DNA of 64,000 nucleotides, from NCBI GenBank assembly GCA_910586315.1, contig CAJUIP010000004.1:1-64000 (forward strand), given 5' to 3'. Below the pieces are notes generated by a model. It worked only from the letters and a program-made list of their open reading frames with translations. It was not told the origin of the DNA and ran no database searches. A program made the position numbers and the translations under genes. Source of the DNA: an uncultured Lachnospiraceae bacterium (GTDB lineage: Bacteria > Bacillota > Clostridia > Lachnospirales > Lachnospiraceae). Positions within the stretch are counted from its first letter, which is position 1. Each line of letters begins with the position of its first letter. Shown piece after piece: positions 16,685 through 24,534 of the stretch.

Positions 16685-16864
16685 GTAATAGATAAAATCT
16701 ATGAAGGCATACGAGAAATATTGATAAAGAAAATACCTATGGGGTAAGGTATTGGGACTTTTTGATGTATGCCAAAAGGGGGAAAACAGAGATTTTATTG
16801 CTTACATATACCCCTTCTAGTCTCTGTTGAAGGTTTCTTAAAACGGGAACCGGAATATGAAAAA
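16685..16864 (+). promoter_or_regulatory. Structured leader of the AgcS symporter, unassigned
   Basis: About 195 nt lie between the promoter and the ATG. The leader contains an outer stem GGCATAC/GTATGCC (about 16705-16769) that encloses ATACC/GGTAT, and then a second stem ACAGAGA/TCTCTGT (about 16786-16830). Purine-rich AAAAGGGGGAAAA lies between the two. This regular architecture resembles a riboswitch aptamer followed by an expression platform. I do not see the glycine, lysine, THF or c-di-AMP consensus. Confidence 0.4.
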
Positions 16865-16878
16865 TAGGAGGAAATTCA

Positions 16879-18273
16879 ATGCAGGCATTAAACGAGACAC
16901 TGCTTCCCATTGTGCAGACAATCAATGGGTATCTGTCCGACTACGTTCTGATCGTTTTACTGCTGGGAGCCGGTCTGTTCTTCAGCTTTAAGACAAAATT
17001 TGTTCAGGTACGCTGCTTCGGCGAGGGTATGAAAAAGGTATTTGGAAATCTCACATTATCCGGAAAGAAACAGGAGAGCGGTATGAGCTCCTTCCAGGCT
17101 CTTGCCACCGCTATCGCGGCTCAGGTAGGTACCGGAAATATTGTTGGTGCTTCCGGCGCTATCTTAACGGGAGGTCCCGGCGCTATTTTCTGGATGTGGG
17201 TGATCGCATTCTTTGGCATGGCGACCATCTATGCCGAGGCGGTTCTGGCTCAGAAGACCCGTATTAAAAACGCCGCAGGCGAAATTCTCGGCGGTCCGGT
17301 TTATTACATTCAGACTGCCTTCAAAGGCGGCTTCGGCAAGTTCCTCGCAGGTTTCTTTGCCGTGGCAATTATCCTGGCTTTAGGCTTTACCGGATGTATG
17401 GTTCAGTCTAACTCCATCGGATCCACCTTCAGCACAGCTTTCGGGATTCCGTCCTGGATTATCGGTGTAATTCTTGTTGCAGTTTGTGGATTCATTTTTG
17501 TGGGCGGCGTTCAGCGGCTGGCTTCCGTTACTGAAAAAGTCGTTCCGGTTATGGCGGCTTTATTCCTGCTTGGCGGAGTGCTCGTTCTGGTAATGCGGAT
17601 TCAGTACATTCCGGCCACCATCGGAATGATCTTTAAGTATGCGTTCCAGCCTCAGGCTATCGTTGGCGGCGCCTTCGGTATGGCTCTTAAGGCTGCTGTA
17701 AGCCAGGGTGTAAAGCGCGGCCTGTTCTCCAATGAAGCTGGTATGGGTTCCACTCCTCATGCACATGCGCTGGCTAACGTAAGCGAGCCTCATGAGCAGG
17801 GCTGTGTGGCTATGATCGGCGTTTTCATTGATACATTCGTAGTTCTGTCCTTAAACGCGCTGGTTATTATCTGTACTCTTTATACCGCAGACGGTCCTCT
17901 GGCGGGAGGATACACGGGCGCCGTTACAGAAGTTATCAATAAAACCAACCTGGCTCAGACGGCTTTCGGCGCAGTATTCGGCGCAAGCCTTGGAGCCAAA
18001 TTTGTGGCTGTCGCACTGTTCTTCTTTGCGTTCTCCACAATTTTAAGCTGGAACATGTTTGGCAAGATTAATACAGAGTACCTGTTCGGAAAGAAAGGCG
18101 TTACGGTTTATACCATTATTTCTCTGGTATTTATTTTCCTGGGAACCCTGACTTCTTCTGATCTGGTTTGGGAGCTTTCCGATATGTTCAACCAGCTCAT
18201 GGTACTTCCCAACGTCATTGGTTTGATTGGGTGTGCCGGACTGGTACTTTCTCTGACTAAGTTTAAAAAGTAA
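16879..18273 (+). CDS. AgcS-family alanine/glycine:cation symporter
   Basis: 464-residue polytopic membrane protein, about ten or eleven membrane segments. The family signature is clear: FQALATAIAAQVGTGNI (residues about 74-90), GAIFWMWVIAFFGMATIYAEAVLAQKTR, and GLFSNEAGMGSTPHAHA (near 285). It takes up alanine, glycine or related small amino acids with Na+ or H+. The ribosome site is AGGAGG. It is monocistronic, bounded by its own promoter, structured leader and a strong terminator at 18308-18342. Confidence 0.93.
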   Translation: MQALNETLLPIVQTINGYLSDYVLIVLLLGAGLFFSFKTKFVQVRCFGEGMKKVFGNLTLSGKKQESGMSSFQALATAIAAQVGTGNIVGASGAILTGGPGAIFWMWVIAFFGMATIYAEAVLAQKTRIKNAAGEILGGPVYYIQTAFKGGFGKFLAGFFAVAIILALGFTGCMVQSNSIGSTFSTAFGIPSWIIGVILVAVCGFIFVGGVQRLASVTEKVVPVMAALFLLGGVLVLVMRIQYIPATIGMIFKYAFQPQAIVGGAFGMALKAAVSQGVKRGLFSNEAGMGSTPHAHALANVSEPHEQGCVAMIGVFIDTFVVLSLNALVIICTLYTADGPLAGGYTGAVTEVINKTNLAQTAFGAVFGASLGAKFVAVALFFFAFSTILSWNMFGKINTEYLFGKKGVTVYTIISLVFIFLGTLTSSDLVWELSDMFNQLMVLPNVIGLIGCAGLVLSLTKFKK

Positions 18274-18307
18274 CAACAGAGTCCTGTTATATGACCCCCC
18301 CCTTAAT

Positions 18308-18342
18308 AAAAGGCCCTCCGCAGATACTGCGGAGGGCCTTTT
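18308..18342 (+). terminator. Strong intrinsic terminator after AgcS symporter
   Basis: GGCCCTCCGCA and TGCGGAGGGCC form a perfect 11-bp stem with loop GATAC, flanked by AAAA and TTTT so it could act in both directions. Confidence 0.9.
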
Positions 18343-18536
18343 ATGGGTATGATGGCATGCCGCCAGTCTGTGGTGAAAGTCCTGGGGTTCTCCCTTATTT
18401 GATTAAATGGACAGTTTTCTGAAATTGTCCGAGTATAAACAAAAAGAAATAATTGAAGATTGCTTTTTTGACATGCTGTTGATAAAGTGTAGATGGATGG
18501 ACATCTGCACATGAATATTCAGCTGGAGTGATTTGA

Positions 18537-18708
18537 ATGAAAGTAGAAAAGACAAAAAATCTGTTAGTACACAAAAATTTATGTGTCGGCTGCAGATTAT
18601 GTGCAAAAACGTCCGGTTGGGACGATTCAATTAGAAGAAGGGTATCCTGTCTGGAAAACTACAGAGTGTGAAATGTGTTTAGGATGTCTTTTTAGGAGGG
18701 AAAAATGA
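18537..18708 (+). pseudogene. Frameshifted EFR1-type 4Fe-4S ferredoxin fragment
   Basis: From ATG 18537 the first frame reads through LCVGCRLCAKT. Near 18605-18612, after a run of five A, the similarity jumps one frame to PVGTIQLEEGYPVWKTT then ECEMCLGCLFRREK, which ends at TGA 18706-18708 overlapping the next ATG. Together these are the two iron-sulfur clusters of an EFR1-family flavodoxin-ferredoxin protein, but with a frameshift inside the first cluster and without the flavodoxin part or the usual tail. It is either a real pseudogene or a sequencing error in the A run. The stretch 18343-18536 upstream shows no coding signal. Confidence 0.6.
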
Positions 18709-19469
18709 AAAATATAGCAGTGATTACAGGAGCATCATCGGGCCTTGGAGTAAAGTTTTTAAAGGCAGTAGTACATCGATATCCTCAGATGGACGAATAT
18801 TGGATTATAGCCAGACGAAAGGAAAGAATGGATAAGTTAGCCGAAAAATATAAAAATAAAAAGGTTATTGCAATAGAGGCGGATTTAAGTGATGAATCTT
18901 CGTATGAGGCTTTAACAGGAAGATTAAAGAATGAAAAGCCATCAGTAAAAGTACTGATCAATAACGCTGGATATGAAAAATCCGGTAAATTTTCTGACAT
19001 GGAGCAGAAAGATATCATGAATATGATTTCTGTTAATATGAAAGGAATGACAATGATCCAAAAAGTTTTTCTTCCTTATATGCAAAAAGGGAGTTATACG
19101 ATTATCACATGCTCAGTGTCTTCGTTTGTGCCAGTTCCAAATCAGACAGTGTATAGTGCAACAAAGAAATATGTGTATTACTTTGGAAAAGCACTTCGTG
19201 AGGAACTGCTGGGCAGAGGCATCAATGTCCTTCTTCTTTGCCCTGGTAATATGGATACTGAAATGAATCCGAAAGGACAGAGAGGACAGGGCCAGAAAAT
19301 CAACCAACTTCCGTTTCTAAATATAGCGGAACTTACTGCCAGGGCATTAGAAAAGGCAGAGAAAGGAAGAGGCGTCTATACACCGGGAATATTTTATAAG
19401 TCTTATCGGGTAGTCAGTAAGATTTTCCCATCATTATGGATGATGAAATTAGTAGAAAGATTTTATTAA
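18705..19469 (+). CDS. SDR-family NAD(P)-dependent oxidoreductase
   Basis: 254 residues, the classical short-chain dehydrogenase length. Cofactor motif TGASSGLG at residues 8-15, structural NNAG near 87, and the catalytic Tyr and Lys in YSATKKY (near 150). The last 30 residues are basic and hydrophobic and may contact a membrane. It is clearly more AT-rich than the flanking core genes, which suggests later acquisition. Its ATG overlaps the stop of the broken ferredoxin fragment, so the two were probably once an operon encoding a redox carrier and a dehydrogenase. The substrate is unknown. Confidence 0.85.
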   Translation: MKNIAVITGASSGLGVKFLKAVVHRYPQMDEYWIIARRKERMDKLAEKYKNKKVIAIEADLSDESSYEALTGRLKNEKPSVKVLINNAGYEKSGKFSDMEQKDIMNMISVNMKGMTMIQKVFLPYMQKGSYTIITCSVSSFVPVPNQTVYSATKKYVYYFGKALREELLGRGINVLLLCPGNMDTEMNPKGQRGQGQKINQLPFLNIAELTARALEKAEKGRGVYTPGIFYKSYRVVSKIFPSLWMMKLVERFY

Positions 19470-19598
19470 AGGAATTGACAGCTTCCGGATTGTTTGAGAT
19501 ACTGGAAATAAAAAATAGTTGTATGAACCTGGAGTTAAAACCTGGGGTGAGGATGGTTATACTGTCATTAAGTCTATCGCAGAGGAGTAGAAATTTAT

Positions 19599-20780
19599 AT
19601 GGAAATCATGAAAGCAATCGAACGGTATACAGATCATGCTATTGAGTTACGGCGGGAAATTCACCGCAGCCCGGAGCTTAGCGGAAACGAGCATGATACC
19701 ACAAAGCTCATTCGCAGAGAGCTGGAGCAGTACGGGATCCAGGTGCGGGAATCGGGGCTGGAGACGGGGCTGATTGCCGATATCAATGGGAAGAAACCGG
19801 GAAAAGGGCGCATGATTGCGGTTCGCGCCGATATCGATGCCCTTCCGGTGGAGGAAAAGACCGGCGAAGAGTTTGCCTCTTGTGTTCCCGGCGTCAGTCA
19901 TGCCTGCGGCCACGATATGCATACGGCGGCTCTGCTGCTGGCGGCCCGGGTGCTTAAGGAAATGGAGGACGATTTTTGCGGGACCGTGCGGCTTATGTTC
20001 CAGCCTGCGGAGGAAAAAGGCGACGGCGCCAGGGCGATGATCGCCCACGGGGCCCTGGAAAATCCGAGGCCGGACGCCGTCTTAGGAATCCATACCTGGC
20101 CGGATACGCCGGCGGGAATGATCGGCGTAAAGCCCGGTCCCTCCCATGCATCATCGGATACGATTACGATCCTTGTCAGGGGGAAAGGAGGCCATGGCGC
20201 ACATCCTTACCGCTGTGTGGATCCGATTATGGCAAGCGCTTATCTGCTTACTCAGCTTCAGACCCTGGTTTCCAGGGAGCTGCCCATGACGGAATCTGCG
20301 GTCCTTACTTTTGGCACCATTCATGGCGGAACGGCCGCCAATGTGATTCCGGATGAGGTGAAGCTGCAGGGAACGCTTCGCTGTCTGAACGCGGACTGGA
20401 GGGAAAAGCTTCTGGCTTCTGTCAGGCGTGTCAGCGAGGAATGCTGTCTGGCTATGAGAGCAGAGGCTGAAGTTACAGTGAAGGAAGGAATGCCTCCCCT
20501 TGTCAATGATACGGAGATGATTGAGAAGCTGGCTGCAAGCGCCGAAAAGGTATTGGGGCCGGATCATGTTCATCGTCTCCAGACGGCGTCTCCCGGTTCT
20601 GACGACTTTGCGTTTTATCTGGAGCAGGTGCCGGGAATTTTATTCCGAATGGGAACCGGAAACGACGACCCTGCAACCCATATAGGGCTGCATAACGGAG
20701 GAAACCGCTTTGACGAGCGTGGGATCCCGACTGGAGCGGCCGTGATGGCGCAGTATATTCTGGACTATTTAAGTGAGTGA
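19599..20780 (+). CDS. M20 family amidohydrolase (N-acyl amino acid / hippurate hydrolase type)
   Basis: 393 residues, typical of the IAA-Leu/hippurate hydrolase group. Metal-site motifs are SHACGHDMHTAALL (about 98-111), PAEEKGDGARAMI (catalytic Glu pair near 134), and dimerisation-domain GGHGAHPYRCVDPI. The amino-terminal IELRREIHRSPELSGNE is diagnostic of the family. It probably cleaves an acyl or aryl group from an amino acid in the cytoplasm. The 130 bp before it holds a short in-frame tail (LYEPGVKTWGEDGYTVIKS, ending at TAG 19588) that looks like the carboxyl end of a lost gene. The original downstream terminator is split by the element at 20888-21095. Confidence 0.88.
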   Translation: MEIMKAIERYTDHAIELRREIHRSPELSGNEHDTTKLIRRELEQYGIQVRESGLETGLIADINGKKPGKGRMIAVRADIDALPVEEKTGEEFASCVPGVSHACGHDMHTAALLLAARVLKEMEDDFCGTVRLMFQPAEEKGDGARAMIAHGALENPRPDAVLGIHTWPDTPAGMIGVKPGPSHASSDTITILVRGKGGHGAHPYRCVDPIMASAYLLTQLQTLVSRELPMTESAVLTFGTIHGGTAANVIPDEVKLQGTLRCLNADWREKLLASVRRVSEECCLAMRAEAEVTVKEGMPPLVNDTEMIEKLAASAEKVLGPDHVHRLQTASPGSDDFAFYLEQVPGILFRMGTGNDDPATHIGLHNGGNRFDERGIPTGAAVMAQYILDYLSE

Positions 20781-20862
20781 TGCCCTGACGTTAATGTGCG
20801 TCAGAGAACGTGTTTTTTGATGGCTTTTCCTGCCATGAGATGATTCTGGTTGTTTATGAGAA

Positions 20863-21124
20863 AGGGAGCTGTATGCCAGTACACTAGTGTACTGACTCGA
20901 TTACATTTCGCCAAATGACTTGCCTGAATTTCCATCTGCTGCGTTGGTCTACGCTCCGCTTCGGTCCGTGCTAAACGTGTGCCACTGGCACACAGCACCG
21001 TCAGTCAACGATGCCACCGCATCGCCTCCTTCCTCCGCCTTGCAGACTGAAAATTCATTCTGCGTCATTTGGCTGAAAGTAATCGAGCCAGTACACTAGT
21101 TTTGCTTTGGCGCGGCAGCTCCTT
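20863..21124 (+). terminator. Terminator of the amidohydrolase gene, interrupted by insertion
   Basis: GGAGCTGTATGCCA (20865-20878) and TGGCGCGGCAGCTCC (21108-21122) followed by six T are complementary over GGAGCTG...CAGCTCC plus inner pairs. They are now 230 bp apart, separated by the CTAG-flanked element. Removing the element and one CTAG restores a compact hairpin of about 12 pairs with a U-run. Confidence 0.6.
20888..21095. mobile_element. 208-bp MITE-like element with CTAG target duplication
   Basis: The ends are inverted repeats of about 32 bp: the left begins TGTACTGACTCGATTACA and the right ends AATCGAGCCAGTACA. The sequence CTAG lies immediately outside both ends (20884-20887 and 21096-21099), consistent with a 4-bp duplication of the sort made by some IS5-group transposases. 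There is no ORF inside; an internal perfect stem GTGTGCC/GGCACAC is present near 20979-20995. A second short copy is at 39352-39397, and a 25-bp internal piece (21053-21077) is found inverted at 24535-24559. Confidence 0.7.
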
Positions 21125-21235
21125 TTTTGTTTCATGAACCGTTACGAGTGTTACTGTTAATTACTCGTGCAAAGTGTTGTATTTTTCGTGCAGATAGTAT
21201 ATATTACAATTACCAGCACGAAAGGAGATGGTTAT

Positions 21236-21514
21236 ATAGCTGACTCTACCACAAATATCAGTATCCGCATGGATTCGGATTTAAAAGCACAGGCCGATGC
21301 GCTCTTTGGGGAACTCGGCATGAACCTTTCCACGGCGTTCAATGTCTTTGTCCGCCAGTCGCTCCGCGAGGGCAGGATTCCATTTGACATTTCCCTGAAT
21401 CAGCCCAACAAGGAAACGATTGCCGCCATGTTGGAAGCAGAAAGGATTGCGAAAGACCCGTCCGAGAAGGGGTACACCGACCTGGATGAGTTGTTCGCAG
21501 ACCTGAAGGCATGA
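21236..21514 (+). CDS. RelB/DinJ-family antitoxin with ATA in place of the start codon
   Basis: The 92-residue frame from codon 2 reads ADSTTNISIRMDSDLKAQAD and continues LNLSTAFNVFVRQSL-like to ADLKA, a canonical RelB/DinJ ribbon-helix-helix antitoxin. The codon at the family's start site is ATA (21236-21238), with AAAGGAG correctly placed at 21221-21227. No in-frame ATG, GTG or TTG follows until Met12. Either ATA is used weakly, or initiation moves downstream, or the gene is being lost. It overlaps the toxin remnant by 4 bp (ATGA). With the toxin deleted there is no pressure to keep the antitoxin. Confidence 0.75.
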   Translation: MADSTTNISIRMDSDLKAQADALFGELGMNLSTAFNVFVRQSLREGRIPFDISLNQPNKETIAAMLEAERIAKDPSEKGYTDLDELFADLKA

Positions 21515-21625
21515 GAAAAACAAAATATACGGTCAAGCCCACGACACAATTCAAAAAAGATTACAAGCTGGCAATGAAGCGCGGGCTGAAAATCAGGGAC
21601 ACACAGCGACCTGTTCGGCAAATAG
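21511..21625 (+). pseudogene. YafQ/RelE-family toxin with internal deletion
   Basis: The amino terminus MRKTKYTVKPTTQFKKDYKL and following AMKRGLKI are the start of a YafQ-type mRNA interferase. After codon 28 the sequence jumps to THSDLFGK and TAG, the usual extreme carboxyl end of the same family, but in a different frame. About 50 codons with the active-site residues are missing. Translation in the original frame would run on to a stop near 21663. This leaves a toxin-less antitoxin locus. Confidence 0.72.
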
Positions 21626-21652
21626 CATACTTAATCTTACAGACCGCAAAGG

Positions 21653-21690
21653 GCGTTACATGACATAATACATATTATGTCATGTAACGC
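21653..21690. repeat. 38-bp perfect palindrome upstream of the AP2-domain gene
   Basis: Arms of 17 bp (GCGTTACATGACATAAT and its exact complement) surround ACAT. Its centre, ACATAATACATATTATGT (21663-21680), recurs at 21830-21847 with only the middle two bases changed. No U-run follows, so it is more likely a protein-binding or recombination site than a terminator. Confidence 0.6.
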
Positions 21691-21706
21691 TATGCATCTT
21701 TTATAT

Positions 21707-21733
21707 AAAAGGCGCAAATGTTTGCCTTTTTTT
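21707..21733 (+). terminator. Probable intrinsic terminator
   Basis: AAAAGGC pairs with GCCTTTT and CAAA with TTTG around a TG loop, followed by a run of seven T. It would end transcripts from the antitoxin side before the AP2 promoter. Two direct copies of TCGAACTTTTT follow at about 21733-21754. Confidence 0.55.
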
Positions 21734-21763
21734 CGAACTTTTTCGAACTTTTTTAAAAATTTA

Positions 21764-21792
21764 TTGAAAGATGTGGGGAACGATGTTAAAAT
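21764..21792 (+). promoter_or_regulatory. Sigma-A promoter of the AP2-domain gene
   Basis: TTGAAA (21764-21769), 17 bp, TAAAAT (21787-21792). The start point is near 21799. An AGGAGG at 21813-21818 follows, but the second palindrome (21830-21847) lies between it and the ATG at 21865. Confidence 0.6.
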
Positions 21793-21829
21793 ATATGCAT
21801 ACATAGAAAGACAGGAGGCTGTTTCTATT

Positions 21830-21847
21830 ACATAATATGTATTATGT
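21830..21847. repeat. Second copy of the palindrome, between SD and start codon
   Basis: ACATAATATGTATTATGT has 8-bp arms and differs from the core at 21663-21680 only in its central two bases. It separates the best Shine-Dalgarno from the start codon by 46 nt, so binding or folding here could control translation or transcription of the AP2 gene. Confidence 0.55.
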
Positions 21848-21864
21848 GATGGACGATTTTGCAT

Positions 21865-22560
21865 ATGAAGAAAGAAATGCCAGGGAAGCGGTTCGGAATG
21901 CTGACGGTACTCCGGGAAGCAGAGCGGGAGAACAGCCCAAAACGTTACTGGCTCTGCCGATGCCAGTGCGGGAAAGAGACCGTTGTGGAGGAGTCGCATT
22001 TAAAAAACGGACATACAAAGAGTTGCGGATGTTACCGCAGAACGGTGCAGAAAAAGCGGGCCCGGGATTTGACGGGTTTACGTTTCGGGCGGCTTCTGGT
22101 CCTGGAGGCGGCCCTGGATGAGGATGGGCTCCTGACAGGCTGGAAATGTCAGTGCGACTGCGGGAAGCAATGCGTCTGCAAGTCCGCAAGCCTTACAGCA
22201 GGAGTAACAAAAAGCTGCGGATGTCTTCAGGAGGAGCAGCGGAAGGAAAACATGAATAAGGCCATCCATTTTGTTGACGGAACCTGTGTGGAGCGGATTG
22301 CCAGCCGGAAAACGTTTGCGAATAATACGACCGGCCACAGGGGTGTTTACCGGAGGGAAAACAACCGCTGGAGGGCCAGTATCGGATTCCAGGGGAAGGT
22401 GTATTACCTTGGCTCTTTTGAGAGTTTTGAGGATGCCGTGGAGGCGAGGCTTACGGCTGAGGAGAGGCTGTATGACACATTTCTGGAAGAATATATGGAG
22501 AAAAAAGAGAGCCTGTCTTCCGGCATAAAAATGTGGGAAGAGCAGGGGGAGCATGGTTAA
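21865..22560 (+). CDS. AP2-domain protein with paired zinc-ribbon-like repeats
   Basis: 231 residues. Two similar Cys-rich modules come first: WLCRCQCGKETVV...KSCGC (about 26-57) and WKCQCDCGKQCVC...KSCGC (about 92-125). The second half has an AP2/ERF DNA-binding domain, HRGVYRRENNRWRASIGF then GKVYYLGSFESFEDAVEARL (about 155-200). In bacteria and phages AP2 domains usually accompany HNH homing endonucleases; no HNH catalytic motif is visible here, so it is a candidate stand-alone DNA-binding protein. The nearby paired palindromes are obvious candidate targets. It lies in an accessory zone between a MITE, a broken toxin-antitoxin pair and an AAA/nuclease gene. Confidence 0.75.
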   Translation: MKKEMPGKRFGMLTVLREAERENSPKRYWLCRCQCGKETVVEESHLKNGHTKSCGCYRRTVQKKRARDLTGLRFGRLLVLEAALDEDGLLTGWKCQCDCGKQCVCKSASLTAGVTKSCGCLQEEQRKENMNKAIHFVDGTCVERIASRKTFANNTTGHRGVYRRENNRWRASIGFQGKVYYLGSFESFEDAVEARLTAEERLYDTFLEEYMEKKESLSSGIKMWEEQGEHG

Positions 22561-22604
22561 TCATGGAGAGCCGCAGAAATTGAAACTGAATACAGGAAAA
22601 AGGG

Positions 22605-22637
22605 AAGCAATCATCTGCTGTGGTGGTTGCTTTTTTT
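22605..22637 (+). terminator. Terminator after the AP2-domain gene
   Basis: AAGCAATCA (22605-22613) pairs with TGGTTGCTT (about 22623-22632), allowing G-U pairs, and is followed by a T-run. Confidence 0.6.
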
Positions 22638-22808
22638 GTTGCCAAAATTAATGGAAATACCGGTATTTAAGGTTCCGTAGATTTCTTCCTGTATGGAATC
22701 TCTGTTCTTGCTAATCTTTTCGCATTGTGATAAGTTATAAGTACAAGCAAGTTTTGTATCCTGTTAGTCATAGAGGGTATAATGGCACTGAAAAAGGAAG
22801 TGAATGAA

Positions 22809-24479
22809 ATGAAAAATGTCAATATTCCTGTTGGTACTTCTGACTTTGCGGAAGTTAGACGAAAGGATTATTATTACGTCGATAAAACGGGTCTGATTGA
22901 AGAATTGATGCGGACGCCCAGCACAAAAGTCACCCTGATCACCCGCCCCAGACGTTTTGGGAAAACGCTTGGCATGAGCATGATGGCAGAGTTCTTTGAC
23001 ATCCAAAAAGACAGCAGCTCATTGTTTGAAGGATTGGCAGTTTCAGAGAATAAAGAATTGTGTATGGAGTGGATGAATCAATATCCTACGGTTTTTGTTT
23101 CTTTCAGGAATGTGGATGGATTGGATTTTAAACAGGCATATGCGAAACTATACACGCTGATTTCTGAATTATATAAGCGGTTTTATTTTTTAATGGACAG
23201 CGAATTGTTTAACATCCGGGAAAAGGAGTCTTTTGACCATATTGCTTCAAAAACTGCAGATGAAGCAGAAGTGGAATACAGTCTTTTGCGTTTAACTCAA
23301 ATGCTGTCGATTTACTATAAGAAACCAGCCATCCTCCTCATTGATGAATATGATGTCCCTCTGGCAAAAGCAAGTGCGAAGGGCTATTATAAAGAGATGC
23401 TGAGTACTATCCGGGGAGTTATGTCTGTGCTGAAAGACAATCCTGCTCTGGGCTTTGCCGTTGTGACCGGCTGCCTGCAGATTGTAAAGGAAAGTATCTT
23501 CACCGGTACGAATAATTTTGTGTCGGACACAATCTCGGATTCTCGTCTGGATGAGTATTTTGGATTTACTCAGGCAGATGTTGATAAAATACTGTCGGAT
23601 ACAGAGCTTATTGCCCATGCGGATGAAATTAAAGACTGGTATGATGGATACCACTTCGGTGAACATGATGTTTACTGTCCCTGGGATGTGATGAACCATG
23701 TGAAAAATCTGCTGCTGAACCCTGCTACACTGCCTGCCAGTTATTGGGAGAATACCAGTCACAACGATATTATTTACCAGTTTATTAGTACAACGGAGGC
23801 TGATGTCAATGATAAATTTGAAACACTGCTGGCCGGAGGTTATATCATTGAGCTGATTGAGCCAAACCTGACCTATGATATATTGCACTCATCCGAAAGA
23901 AATATTTGGACGCTGCTGTATTTCACAGGTTATCTGACTAGGATGAGAAAGTCAGATATTCATGAGACTCTGGAGGATGGTTGTTTCGCATTAACCATAC
24001 CAAACGCTGAGATCAGGGGGTTATTCAGGAAAAGCATTCGTGAATGGTATTTGGAAAAAACAGAGGCCAGTGACCGTTCAGAATTGTTTGATGCGTTGTG
24101 GAAAGGTGACGCAGGAAAGCTGCAGGAGTATATTAACGATACGCTTTTCGATACGATTAGTTTTTATGACTACCATGAGAACTTTTATCATGCATTCCTG
24201 GCAGGCCAGTTATCGCGGAAGGGGTATGTTGTGAAATCCAACCGTGAGAATGGACTGGGCAGATCGGATATTACAGTCAAAGATCGGAAAAACCGCCGTG
24301 CTGTTATCATTGAAACGAAATCGGCAGCTTCTGAAAGAGAACTGGATTCCGTTTGTGAGGAAGCTCTGGCGCAAATCACAAGAAATCAATATGACATTGA
24401 AATAAAAAAATCTGGCTACAAGCAAGTGCTTTGCATCGGGATTGCGTTTTATAAAAAACAATGTCTTGTAAAACTGTAA
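22809..24479 (+). CDS. AAA-ATPase-like / PD-(D/E)XK nuclease family protein
   Basis: 556 residues. An AAA-ATPase-like domain (about 1-280) has Walker A in RPRRFGKT and Walker B in ILLIDEYDVPL. The carboxyl domain carries a PD-(D/E)XK-like site, GRSDITVKD...RAVIIETKSA (near residues 490-510). This two-domain family is abundant and often multicopy in gut Clostridia and Bacteroidetes; its role is unsettled, with mobile-element or defence links proposed. ATG 22809 has GGAAGTGA upstream; the earlier ATG at 22782 directly abuts a TATAAT (22776-22781) that looks like the -10 (TTGTAT-18-TATAAT), so it cannot be in the message. AT-rich relative to argS. Confidence 0.85.
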   Translation: MKNVNIPVGTSDFAEVRRKDYYYVDKTGLIEELMRTPSTKVTLITRPRRFGKTLGMSMMAEFFDIQKDSSSLFEGLAVSENKELCMEWMNQYPTVFVSFRNVDGLDFKQAYAKLYTLISELYKRFYFLMDSELFNIREKESFDHIASKTADEAEVEYSLLRLTQMLSIYYKKPAILLIDEYDVPLAKASAKGYYKEMLSTIRGVMSVLKDNPALGFAVVTGCLQIVKESIFTGTNNFVSDTISDSRLDEYFGFTQADVDKILSDTELIAHADEIKDWYDGYHFGEHDVYCPWDVMNHVKNLLLNPATLPASYWENTSHNDIIYQFISTTEADVNDKFETLLAGGYIIELIEPNLTYDILHSSERNIWTLLYFTGYLTRMRKSDIHETLEDGCFALTIPNAEIRGLFRKSIREWYLEKTEASDRSELFDALWKGDAGKLQEYINDTLFDTISFYDYHENFYHAFLAGQLSRKGYVVKSNRENGLGRSDITVKDRKNRRAVIIETKSAASERELDSVCEEALAQITRNQYDIEIKKSGYKQVLCIGIAFYKKQCLVKL

Positions 24480-24534
24480 CTGTAACTGGATTTTTTTTCC
24501 GGCATGAGGTATAATGATAGCTCAGACGCTTACG

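Noticed and set aside
16679..16878. Glycine riboswitch before the AgcS symporter
   Set aside because: The conserved glycine aptamer blocks are not visible and no tandem aptamer is present; left as unassigned.
20884..21099. Treating the region as a small ncRNA gene
   Set aside because: Terminal inverted repeats with CTAG on both sides and other partial copies explain it better as a MITE-like element.
22078..22554. 158-codon minus-strand ORF opposite the AP2 gene
   Set aside because: It is an antisense shadow of the AP2 gene with no family resemblance or start signal.
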